From assembly GCA_036260255.1 (NCBI GenBank), contig DATAAF010000121.1, forward strand, positions 1 to 7,537: a DNA stretch of 7,537 nt. The letters run 5' to 3'. Position numbers and translations under genes: made by a program. The DNA is from DASZJY01 sp036260255 (GTDB lineage Bacteria; Actinomycetota; Acidimicrobiia; Acidimicrobiales; AC-14). The notes below the pieces were generated by a model that did not search any database, was not told the origin of the DNA, and saw only the letters and a list, made by a program, of their open reading frames with translations. Position 1 is the first letter of the stretch. Each line of letters opens with the position of its first letter. This document shows, piece by piece, positions 1 to 5,287 of the stretch.

Positions 1-360
1 GACAACCACCTGATGCTGGTCGACCTGCGGCCCTTCGACGAAGAGGTCACCGGCAAGGAGGCTCAGGAGCGGCTCGACCGCGCCGGGATCACCCTGAACA
101 AGAACCAGATCCCCGGCGACCCGCGGTCGCCGTTCGTCACCAGCGGGCTGCGCATCGGGACACCGGCGGTGACGACGGCGGGCATGGGCGAGCAGGAGAT
201 GGGCGAGATCGCCTCGCTGATCGCCCGGTCGCTGCGGCGCGACGCCGCATTCGCTCCCGACGGCGACAGCTCGGTGGTGGCCGAAGTGCGCGAGGCGGTG
301 GCCACCCTGTGCTCGAAGTTCACGCCCTACCCCCGCCCTGCGCCGGGTGGAGGGAGCTGA
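1..360 (+). CDS. glyA: Serine hydroxymethyltransferase, C-terminal part (5' end outside window)
   Basis: This is the last 119 residues of a PLP-dependent serine hydroxymethyltransferase, which interconverts serine and glycine while passing a one-carbon unit to tetrahydrofolate in the cytoplasm. The reading frame is open from base 1 and begins DNHLMLVDLR, a characteristic SHMT stretch. It continues through RSPFVTSGLRIGTPAVTTAG, where the Arg at window codon 51 corresponds to the substrate-carboxylate-binding Arg of the family (E. coli R363). The C-terminal helix region GEQEMGEIASLIARSL and the ending FTPYPRPAPGGGS are also typical. The family is about 420 residues long, so roughly the last quarter is visible. 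The gene converges on the minus-strand nucleotidyltransferase gene, with 57 bases between the two stop codons. No convincing terminator with a T-tract is seen in that gap. The identification is secure. Confidence 0.95.
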   Translation, partial: DNHLMLVDLRPFDEEVTGKEAQERLDRAGITLNKNQIPGDPRSPFVTSGLRIGTPAVTTAGMGEQEMGEIASLIARSLRRDAAFAPDGDSSVVAEVREAVATLCSKFTPYPRPAPGGGS

Positions 361-361
361 G

Positions 362-381
362 CAGCCTGGGCGGCTTGGCGG
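362..381. repeat. Left copy of imperfect 20-bp inverted repeat flanking the HEPN/MNT pair
   Basis: The sequence cagcctgggcggcttggcgg begins one base after the glyA stop codon. It matches the reverse complement of 1250-1269 at 17 of 20 positions without gaps, including a 6-base block (cagcct) at the outer end and a 9-base block (gcttggcgg) at the inner end. The repeat faces inward towards the minus-strand HEPN/MNT genes. It resembles a terminal inverted repeat, although no transposase and no clear target duplication accompany it. The alignment is seen directly; its meaning is inference. Confidence 0.55.
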
Positions 382-417
382 CGCAGACGTGAGCGCCCCG
401 TCCTGTCGGCGGTGGCA

Positions 418-804
418 TCAAAGAGGGGTGTCGCCTGTCGCCATCTCATCCGGTCCACCCACCAGCCACACGCCCCGATCGACCGCCTCTCGAGCGATGG
501 GGTTGTTGTGCCCCAGCCGGGAGCGGAACTCCTCGGGTGTCCAGACGACAGGTGCGACCCTGGGGGGAGGCGGCCCGATGGCTGCTATGCGCTCGGACCA
601 GCCCGGCGGCACATTGTCGGCCACGACCAACACATCCACGTCGCTCCAAAGGTTGAAGTCGCCGCGCGCCACCGAGCCGAACACCACCACTGCCCTCGGG
701 GCCAGCACGGGATCCAGGCGGGCGGCCAGCTCTCGGGCCCGACCGATGAGACCTTCGCGCTCCGCCCGGCGTCCTCTGAGCACCCGAGTGGCGTCGATCC
801 TCAT
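418..804 (-). CDS. MNT-type minimal nucleotidyltransferase, probable antitoxin partner of the HEPN protein
   Basis: A 128-residue protein of the DNA polymerase beta-like nucleotidyltransferase superfamily. Residues 43-57 read GSVARGDFNLWSDVD, an exact GS-X10-DXD signature (G43, S44, D55, D57) that binds nucleotide and metal. It is preceded by the hydrophobic strand AVVVF and followed by VLVVAD; WTPEEF near residues 88-93 lies where a third acidic residue is often found. In the studied HepT/MntA systems this kind of enzyme transfers AMP units to a tyrosine of the HEPN toxin and silences it; that role here is inferred from family and context. The ATG start overlaps the HEPN stop codon (ATGA, 801-804), and an AGAGG ribosome-binding site lies 9 bases upstream inside the HEPN gene, so the two are probably translationally coupled. 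The catalytic motif looks intact. Confidence 0.88.
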   Translation of the reverse strand: MRIDATRVLRGRRAEREGLIGRARELAARLDPVLAPRAVVVFGSVARGDFNLWSDVDVLVVADNVPPGWSERIAAIGPPPPRVAPVVWTPEEFRSRLGHNNPIAREAVDRGVWLVGGPDEMATGDTPL

Positions 805-1223
805 CCGGCGGCACCTCTGAGCTGCGCCCAGACGTCGTCGACGGCCGCCACCACCAGCTCGGCGTCGGCCAGGGCCTCGTCCGCCTGTTCGGCGGTGTAG
901 CGCTCCGCGGGGAAGCCCCCGGGCTGGGCGTCGGGATAGCGCGAAGGAATGTAATGCTGCGACAACCGGCGCATGGCATCGCCAAGGTCGTCGGGGAGCG
1001 GCCGATCCAGCGCGGTGACCAGCGAGTTGCCCAGCTCGAACAGGTCGTGGCCCCACGGCCCGGCACCCAACCCGTGGAGCAGGCCCTTGACCGCCAGCTG
1101 GGCGGCCTGCTCGGCGAGGAAGCACGCCCAGTTGAACCGCCCTCCGCCGGCGGCCAACCGTGCCGTCTCGATCGCCTCGTTCGCCTCGGCCCGCCAACGA
1201 TCGAACTCGGTGTCGTCGACCAT
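801..1223 (-). CDS. HEPN domain protein, probable RNase toxin of a HEPN/MNT module
   Basis: A 140-residue, mostly helical HEPN-domain protein of the type paired with minimal nucleotidyltransferases. Recognisable parts in order are the helix around EANEAIETARLAAGGGRFNWACFL (residues 13-36, quoted in part as family-like), AEQAAQLAVKGLLHGLG (37-53), GHDLFELG (58-65), and HYIPSRYPDA followed by PAERYTAEQADEALADAE (90-99 and 105-122). R85 and H90 form an RX4H spacing (RRLSQH), which fits the RX4-6H ribonuclease motif, and Y91 follows directly. HEPN toxins of this kind cleave RNA in the cell; activity here is not shown by sequence alone. The ATG at 1223 is preferred because GGGGA lies just upstream; an in-frame TTG at 1256 would add 11 residues with no family resemblance. 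The gene is first of the two-gene unit and divergent from the wecA-like gene. Confidence 0.88.
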   Translation of the reverse strand: MVDDTEFDRWRAEANEAIETARLAAGGGRFNWACFLAEQAAQLAVKGLLHGLGAGPWGHDLFELGNSLVTALDRPLPDDLGDAMRRLSQHYIPSRYPDAQPGGFPAERYTAEQADEALADAELVVAAVDDVWAQLRGAAG

Positions 1224-1249
1224 GTTCCCCGAGGGTAGGTGGCGGTCGC

Positions 1250-1269
1250 CCGCCAAGCGGCGAAGGCTG
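1250..1269. repeat. Right copy of imperfect 20-bp inverted repeat flanking the HEPN/MNT pair
   Basis: The sequence ccgccaagcggcgaaggctg is the reverse complement of the repeat at 362-381 with three mismatches. It lies 27 bases upstream of the HEPN start, at the far end of the accessory module, and ends close to the candidate promoter of the wecA-like gene. A 5-base word, gctga, occurs at 356-360 and 1266-1270, but on the right it overlaps the repeat itself, so it is not a clean target-site duplication. Within this copy, ccgc-caa-gcgg (1250-1260) could form a tiny hairpin. Confidence 0.55.
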
Positions 1270-1296
1270 AAGCCGACGGAGGACCTCGCTTAGACT
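1267..1296 (+). promoter_or_regulatory. Candidate promoter of the wecA-like gene
   Basis: TAGACT at 1291-1296 fits the TAnnnT form of an actinobacterial -10 box. CTGAAG at 1267-1272 is a weak -35 partner (only the TGA core agrees) at 18 bases spacing. Transcription would begin near 1303, giving a leader of about 77 bases before the chosen GTG start. The -35 candidate overlaps the right inverted repeat. The 156-base divergent gap 1224-1379 shows nothing else I can support. Confidence 0.25.
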
Positions 1297-1379
1297 CGCT
1301 TCATCGACAGCCTGTCCCCACGACCGCGAGGGGTCTCGCTCGGCCGTGCTTCGGGGGTGGTTCCAGGGCGGCGACGGCC

Positions 1380-2675
1380 GTGCTGAGCTACGCCGTCGTC
1401 TTCGCGGTGGCCGCCCTCGTCACCTACGCGGTCACGCCCGCCGTCTGGCGGCTCGCCGTCCGGGTCGGCGCGGTCGTGGCCCCCGGCGAGCGGAGGGTGC
1501 ACACCCGGCCCACGCCCACGCTCGGGGGCATGGCCATGCTGGTGGCGTTCCTCGGGGCGATGGCCGTGGCTGCGGTGCTCCCCGAGTTCCGCCCCGTCTT
1601 CACCGCTTCCTCCGAACCTCTCGGGTTGGTCATGGCCGCGGTGGTGATCCTCGCCGTCGGCACGCTCGACGACCTCCGTGACGTGTCGGCGCCGGCCAAG
1701 CTGGCCGGGCAGGTGCTGGCCGGTTCCGTCCTCGCCCTGGCCGGCGTCACGATGTTCTACTTCCGGATCCCGTTCGCCGACTTCTTCGTCCTCGCCCCCG
1801 ACCTCGCCTTCCTCGTCACCGTGCTGTGGGTCGTCGGGATGGCCAACGCCGTCAACTTCATCGATGGTCTCGACGGGCTGGCCGCCGGCATCATCGCCAT
1901 CGCCGCCGGCGCGCTGTTCATCTACGCCACCCGCCTCTCCGACGCCGGGTTGCTCGAGGCCGACAACATGGCCCCCCTCATCGTCGCCATCGCCTGCGGC
2001 CTGTGCGTCGGATTCCTCCCCCACAACTTCTCGCCCGCCAAGGTGTTCATGGGCGACGGCGGGGCCATGCTCCTGGGGCTCCTGATGGCCGCCGCCACCA
2101 TCTCCGTGGGTGGCCGCACGGCCGACCAGTTCAGCGGCCAGACCTATTTCTTCTTCGCCCCTCTTCTCATCCCGTTCTTCATCCTCGGCGTGCCAATCCT
2201 CGACACGGGGTTCGCCATCGTCCGCCGCGCCGTCAGGGGCGCATCGGTGTCGCAGGCCGACAAGGAGCACCTCCACCACCGCCTCATGCAGATGGGCCAC
2301 GGCCCCCGGCGGTCGGTGCTCATCCTCTGGACGTGGACCGCCATGCTGTCGGGCGTCGTCCTGGTCCCCACCTTCACCAACCAGGGCAACGCCGTGGTGC
2401 CGTTCCTCGTCGCCGCGTTGGGGGTGCTCCTCTACACGTTCTTCCACCCAGGGGTGCGCCTTCCGCTCCCGCCCGCGCCCGAGCTCAAGGTGTTCGACCA
2501 GGAGGCGCCTTGGCCCGAGCCGGCTACCAACGGTGGCAACGGCAACGGGAACGGCAAGGACGAGACCCGTCCGACTAAGGTCTCGCCGCAGGTGGCTGTA
2601 CCCCGGCAACAGTCCCCGTCGTCGCCCCCTCCGCCGCCTCCGGGCCATTTGCGGCCTCCGCGGCCGGTCCCGTAG
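1380..2675 (+). CDS. wecA: Polyprenyl-phosphate N-acetylglucosamine-1-phosphate transferase (WecA/TagO/MraY family)
   Basis: A 431-residue multi-pass membrane enzyme that transfers a sugar-1-phosphate, probably GlcNAc-1-P from UDP-GlcNAc, to a polyprenyl phosphate, the first step of cell-wall linker or surface polysaccharide synthesis. Family signatures are VHTRPTPTLGGMAM (residues 40-53), the DDL aspartates D97-D98, NAVNFIDGLDGLAAG (156-170), VFMGDGGAM (222-230) and HLHHRL (297-302). The HxHH form and these motifs favour WecA/TagO over MraY. The GTG at 1380 is chosen because family members begin close to this membrane helix; a GTG at 1239 would add 47 residues unlike the family and would cover the candidate promoter. 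No strong ribosome-binding site precedes 1380. The C-terminus (from about residue 372) is low complexity. The gene precedes atpI-type genes and atpB, as Rv1302 does in Mycobacterium. Confidence 0.92.
   Translation: MLSYAVVFAVAALVTYAVTPAVWRLAVRVGAVVAPGERRVHTRPTPTLGGMAMLVAFLGAMAVAAVLPEFRPVFTASSEPLGLVMAAVVILAVGTLDDLRDVSAPAKLAGQVLAGSVLALAGVTMFYFRIPFADFFVLAPDLAFLVTVLWVVGMANAVNFIDGLDGLAAGIIAIAAGALFIYATRLSDAGLLEADNMAPLIVAIACGLCVGFLPHNFSPAKVFMGDGGAMLLGLLMAAATISVGGRTADQFSGQTYFFFAPLLIPFFILGVPILDTGFAIVRRAVRGASVSQADKEHLHHRLMQMGHGPRRSVLILWTWTAMLSGVVLVPTFTNQGNAVVPFLVAALGVLLYTFFHPGVRLPLPPAPELKVFDQEAPWPEPATNGGNGNGNGKDETRPTKVSPQVAVPRQQSPSSPPPPPPGHLRPPRPVP
2529..2555 (+). repeat. Short AAC-GGN tandem codon repeat encoding Asn-Gly
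   Basis: Inside the 3' end of the wecA-like gene, nine codons alternate Asn and Gly (NGGNGNGNG, residues 384-392). Repeated aacggB hexamers at the DNA level suggest slippage-driven growth. A proline-rich end (SPPPPPPGHLRPPRPVP) follows about 30 residues later. It lies outside the catalytic membrane domain and is presumably a disordered extension. Confidence 0.7.
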
Positions 2676-2678
2676 ATT
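2649..2678 (+). promoter_or_regulatory. Candidate promoter of the atp operon, overlapping the wecA stop
   Basis: TAGATT at 2673-2678 fits TAnnnT, and its first three bases are the wecA stop codon. TTGCGG at 2649-2654 is a partial -35 match at 18 bases spacing. Transcription would start near 2685, leaving about 67 bases before the first atp gene. The remaining gap 2679-2751 shows no other clear signal. Readthrough from wecA is equally possible. Confidence 0.25.
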
Positions 2679-2751
2679 GCGCCATGTTTCACCAAACACC
2701 GGGGTTGAAGCGTCGCGACCGGGGAGGCGCAACCTTGGGTTTGGATCGGGG

Positions 2752-3198
2752 ATGAAGGTGGAGAATGGGCACGCAGGGCGGGAGGAAGCCTCTCCGTCGG
2801 AAGGCTGGCGGCGCGCTCTGAGCCCGGCGGTGCTGAGCCAGCGCCAGGCGCTCTACCAGGGGTTCGGCGACACGCTGGCGGTGGCCTTCGAGCTGGCCTT
2901 CACACCCGTGGTCCTGGGGCTCATGGGCTACGGCCTCGACCGCTGGCTCGGCACTCTCCCGATCCTCACGATCATCTTCGTGCTGATGGCGATCGTGGGC
3001 CTGTCGGTCCGCATGTGGTATGGCTACGACGCCCGCATGAAGGTGCACGAGGCGAACGGACCTTGGGCGCGGCGCGTTCCCCCAGCCGCGCCTCCTCCGG
3101 GCACTCTGATCGCCCCCGGGGCGGTCGACCCCGAGGCGTCGACGGTTGCCGACGACGGCTCACCGGCCAACGAGAAGGGCCGGAGCATTGACGTCTGA
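2752..3198 (+). CDS. AtpZ/AtpI-type ATP synthase accessory membrane protein
   Basis: A 148-residue protein opening the ATP synthase operon. Two membrane helices are visible, around residues 41-61 (ending GYGLDRWLG at 59-67) and 69-90 (LPILTIIFVLMAIVGLSV and following), preceded by QGFGDTLAVAFELAF. A short first-helix/GxxLDxxxGT/second-helix pattern is typical of the AtpZ/AtpI family (putative F1Fo-associated Mg2+/Ca2+ transporter or assembly factor). The N-terminal 30 residues and the C-terminal 45 (rich in Pro, Ala, Asp) are hydrophilic. GGGG at 2748-2751 abuts the ATG at 2752 but sits 6 bases before an in-frame GTG at 2758, so the true start may be the latter (146 residues). Its end overlaps the next gene. 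The family is convincing; the exact function is inferred from context. Confidence 0.8.
   Translation: MKVENGHAGREEASPSEGWRRALSPAVLSQRQALYQGFGDTLAVAFELAFTPVVLGLMGYGLDRWLGTLPILTIIFVLMAIVGLSVRMWYGYDARMKVHEANGPWARRVPPAAPPPGTLIAPGAVDPEASTVADDGSPANEKGRSIDV
3175..3179 (+). promoter_or_regulatory. Ribosome-binding site supporting a TTG start for the second atpI-like gene
   Basis: AAGGG lies 8 bases before the TTG at 3188, inside the end of the preceding gene. This spacing is why TTG 3188 is preferred to the internal ATG at 3266 or the upstream ATG at 3146. Confidence 0.5.
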
Positions 3199-3637
3199 GC
3201 GGACCGATCGGGCGCAGGTCACCCTTGCAGACGCTCCTCCGGTCGAGCGACAGGTCGTCTCCGACATGATCCGCCGGAGCCTCCCCGGCCTCCCTGTCCT
3301 GGTCCTCGTCGCCGCTGCCTTCTGGGGCGTGGCCGGGGCGCTTTCGGCGGCGTTCGCCATCGGCCTGGTGCTCGTGAACTTCCTGCTGGCCGCCACTCTC
3401 CTCACTGCCGGGGCACGCGTCTCCGTGGCCGTGTTCGCCCTCGCGGCCATGGGCGGCTTCGTAGTCCGCCTGGCGCTGATCACCCTGGCCGTGCTGGCGG
3501 TCAAGGACCACTGGTGGGTCGAGCTGGTGCCTCTCGGGTTCACCCTCGTTCTCACCCATCTGGGCCTGCTCGTCTGGGAGGCCCGGCACGTCTCGACGTC
3601 ACTGGCCTTCCCGGGCCTCAAGCCAGCGAAAGGATGA
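3188..3637 (+). CDS. atpI: AtpI-like ATP synthase accessory membrane protein
   Basis: A 149-residue integral membrane protein directly before atpB. After a hydrophilic N-terminus containing ERQVVSDMIRRSLPG, there are about four membrane helices: from LPVLVLVAAAFWGVAGALS, AFAIGLVLVNFLLAATLL, VSVAVFALAAMGGFVVRLAL into ITLAVLAV, and VELVPLGFTLVLTHLGLLVW. Length, topology and position match bacterial AtpI, which helps assemble the c-ring; in mycobacteria a comparable small gene (Rv1303) sits here. The TTG at 3188 is chosen for its AAGGG site; it overlaps the preceding gene by 11 bases, and the stop overlaps the atpB ATG (ATGA, 3634-3637), so coupling through three genes is likely. An internal ATG at 3266 would give 123 residues and would still keep all helices, so the start is uncertain. 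Confidence 0.75.
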   Translation: MTSERTDRAQVTLADAPPVERQVVSDMIRRSLPGLPVLVLVAAAFWGVAGALSAAFAIGLVLVNFLLAATLLTAGARVSVAVFALAAMGGFVVRLALITLAVLAVKDHWWVELVPLGFTLVLTHLGLLVWEARHVSTSLAFPGLKPAKG

Positions 3638-4425
3638 TCGTGGCCCTTCTCGCCGACCTGCACTTCCCGCCGATCAAGGACCTGGTCGACTGGGAGGACC
3701 TGGCGCTGAAGGGCACCCCCCTGGCAATCAACAAGGTGGTCCTGCTCACCTGGTTGGCCGCCATCCTCAGCTTCGTCATGTTCTGGTTGGCCGGCAAGCG
3801 GGCCCAGAGCGAGGAGGGGCTGGTTCCGGCCGGGGCCCAGAACATCGTCGAGACCAGCGTCGAGTTCGTCCGCAACGAGATCGTCCTGCAGACGATGGGA
3901 CCTCGGGGCCTCGGGTGGACCACCTTCCTCATCACGATGTTCTACTTCCTCTTTTTCTGCAACATGTTCGAGGTGATCCCGCTGATCCAGCTGCCGGTGA
4001 CGGCGCGCATGGCCACGCCGATGGTGCTGGCCCTGTTCGTGTGGGTGATCTTCAACGTGGTGGGGATCAAGAACCAGGGCCTGGGCGGCTACATGAGGTC
4101 GGTGTTCATCCCTCCCGGCGTCCCCAAGTTCCTTCTCCCGCTCGTGGCGTTCATCGAGCTCATCTCGACGATCTTCGTGCGGCCCTTCTCGCTGGCGGTG
4201 CGGCTCTTCGCCAACATGCTGGCGGGGCACCTGCTGCTCGTCACGTTCGGCGTCCTCTGCGCCGCCCTTTGGACCAAGAGCTTCGTCGCCGTCATCCTGC
4301 CCCTTCCGTTCATCATGTTGGTCATCGTGACCGCGTTCGAGATCCTCGTGGCCGCCCTGCAGGCCTTCATCTTCACCATCCTCACCGCCGTGTACATCGG
4401 CGGCGCCATGGAACCCGAGCACTGA
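3634..4425 (+). CDS. atpB: ATP synthase Fo subunit a
   Basis: Subunit a, 263 residues, the membrane stator that forms the two proton half-channels against the c-ring. The essential arginine is R190 in LAVRLFANMLAGHLLLV (E. coli R210). H199 replaces E. coli E219, and E236 in TAFEILVAALQAFIFT replaces E. coli H245, while Q243 matches E. coli Q252; this reciprocal His/Glu arrangement is known from mitochondria and many bacteria. Further family features are NMFEVIPLIQLPVTA and an amphipathic, multi-helix layout of usual length (E. coli 271). The ATG at 3634 overlaps the atpI-like stop, but GAAAGG at 3628-3633 abuts it and is better spaced (6 bases) for an in-frame GTG at 3640, which would remove two residues. 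Followed by a 72-base gap before atpE. Confidence 0.95.
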   Translation: MIVALLADLHFPPIKDLVDWEDLALKGTPLAINKVVLLTWLAAILSFVMFWLAGKRAQSEEGLVPAGAQNIVETSVEFVRNEIVLQTMGPRGLGWTTFLITMFYFLFFCNMFEVIPLIQLPVTARMATPMVLALFVWVIFNVVGIKNQGLGGYMRSVFIPPGVPKFLLPLVAFIELISTIFVRPFSLAVRLFANMLAGHLLLVTFGVLCAALWTKSFVAVILPLPFIMLVIVTAFEILVAALQAFIFTILTAVYIGGAMEPEH

Positions 4426-4487
4426 CGTGCTGACCGGCCCTGCCCATCCAACCGACCGCCTGAGCGCCCGCGACGGCGACCACATCT

Positions 4488-4493
4488 AGGAGG
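4488..4493 (+). promoter_or_regulatory. Strong Shine-Dalgarno site for atpE
   Basis: AGGAGG lies 4 bases before the GTG start at 4498. It is the best ribosome-binding site in the window, consistent with the c subunit being needed in several copies per enzyme. The gap 4426-4487 shows no convincing hairpin or promoter. Confidence 0.8.
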
Positions 4494-4497
4494 ACGT

Positions 4498-4752
4498 GTG
4501 TTAGAGGTTCTGGCTCAACAGCCGGACATCACGCCGGGGCTCTCGGCCATCGGTGCCGGTATCGGCTACGGCGCCGCCGCCATCGGCCCGGGGATCGGCA
4601 TCGGGATCGTCGTCGGCAACGCCATCACCGCCATGGCCCGCCAGCCGGAGTCGGCGGGCATGGTGCGCACGACGATGTTCCTGGGCATCGCCTTCACCGA
4701 GGCCCTGGCCCTGATCGGTTTCGTCGTCTTCATCCTCCTCAAGTTCACGTAG
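4498..4752 (+). CDS. atpE: ATP synthase Fo subunit c
   Basis: An 84-residue two-helix proteolipid that forms the rotating c-ring. The first helix contains the glycine pattern IGPGIGIGIVVG (residues 29-40), the polar loop is ARQPE (47-51), and the ion-carrying carboxylate is E68 in AFTEALALIGFV. The residues next to E68 (A69, L70 and F66 two before) are not the Ser/Thr/Val ligands of known Na+-dependent c-rings, so proton coupling is inferred. The GTG start is set by the AGGAGG site. The N-terminus LEVLAQQPDITPG is short and is unlikely to be a cleaved signal. The gene ends in a stop codon that overlaps the atpF ribosome-binding site, so translation of the two is closely linked. Confidence 0.96.
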   Translation: MLEVLAQQPDITPGLSAIGAGIGYGAAAIGPGIGIGIVVGNAITAMARQPESAGMVRTTMFLGIAFTEALALIGFVVFILLKFT

Positions 4753-4756
4753 GAGA
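4751..4756 (+). promoter_or_regulatory. Ribosome-binding site of atpF overlapping the atpE stop codon
   Basis: AGGAGA shares its first two bases with the TAG of atpE and lies 6 bases before the atpF ATG at 4763. It supports that start over the internal in-frame ATG at residue 18. Confidence 0.7.
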
Positions 4757-4762
4757 CACGCC

Positions 4763-5287
4763 ATGCCTGCCGGTGTCCTCGCTGCCGAGACCACCAACCC
4801 GATCCTCCCGTCGATGAACGAGGTCGTCTGGGGGGCGCTGTCGTTCCTCGTCCTGTTCTTCCTCCTGGCCAAGTACGGCTACCCGTCGGTCAAGAAGGGG
4901 ATGGACAACCGGGCCAAGAAGATCCGCGACAGCCTCGACGAGGCCGAGCGGACCCGACAGGAGGCCCGGTCGATCCTCGACGACTACCAGCGCCAGCTGG
5001 CCGACGCCAAGAGCGAGTCGTCCCGCATCATCGAGGAGGCCCGCCAGGCCGCCGACAAGCTCCGCCAGGACCTCAAGAAGCAGGCCGAGGAGGAGGTGGC
5101 GGAGATCAAGAACCGGGCCCAGGAGGACATCGCCGCCCAGGTGGAGCGGGCCAAGGCCGACCTCCAGGCCCAGATGGCCGAGTTGTCCATCGACCTGGCC
5201 GAGAAGGTGGTCGAGCGCAGCCTCGACCGGGAGACGAACATGGACCTCATCGAGAGCTTCATTCGCCAGACGGGGGCGAGGTCTTGA
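4763..5287 (+). CDS. atpF: ATP synthase Fo subunit b
   Basis: A 174-residue peripheral-stalk subunit b. A short N-terminus is followed by one membrane helix (about residues 20-40, NEVVWGALSFLVLFFLLAK), then KYGYPSVKKGMDNR. From there to about residue 150 runs a long, highly charged helix rich in Glu, Lys, Arg, Gln and Ala, expected to form the right-handed coiled coil of the b dimer that links Fo to delta on F1. Length is normal for bacterial b. Only one b-type gene is present in the window, and it is separate from delta, unlike the mycobacterial b plus b-delta fusion. The stop overlaps the TTG start of atpH by four bases (TTGA, 5284-5287). Confidence 0.94.
   Translation: MPAGVLAAETTNPILPSMNEVVWGALSFLVLFFLLAKYGYPSVKKGMDNRAKKIRDSLDEAERTRQEARSILDDYQRQLADAKSESSRIIEEARQAADKLRQDLKKQAEEEVAEIKNRAQEDIAAQVERAKADLQAQMAELSIDLAEKVVERSLDRETNMDLIESFIRQTGARS

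Noticed and set aside
380..397. Small hairpin ggcgc-N8-gcgcc in the glyA/MNT convergent gap as a terminator
   Set aside because: Only 5 base pairs, 8-base loop and no T-tract on either strand.
1232..1237. TACCCT on the minus strand as a -10 box for the HEPN/MNT pair
   Set aside because: It would put the transcript start within a few bases of the ATG, and no -35 sequence at suitable spacing was found.
1239..1379. N-terminal extension of the wecA-like protein from GTG 1239
   Set aside because: The 47 added residues do not resemble the family, which begins at the first membrane helix, and they would cover the candidate promoter and the right inverted repeat.
1290..2732. Long minus-strand open frame opposite the wecA-like gene (480 codons)
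   Set aside because: Its translation is rich in Arg, Gly, His, Asp and Glu with no family pattern; it is the usual antisense shadow of a GC-rich gene whose plus-strand product has clear motifs.
3160..4485. Long minus-strand open frame opposite the second atpI-like gene and atpB
   Set aside because: Low-complexity charged translation with no motif; the plus strand encodes a membrane protein with the essential Arg and conserved helices.
4498..4752. Possible Na+-dependent c-ring
   Set aside because: The residues beside E68 are Ala, Leu and Phe rather than the Ser/Thr/Val ligands of known Na+ c-rings.
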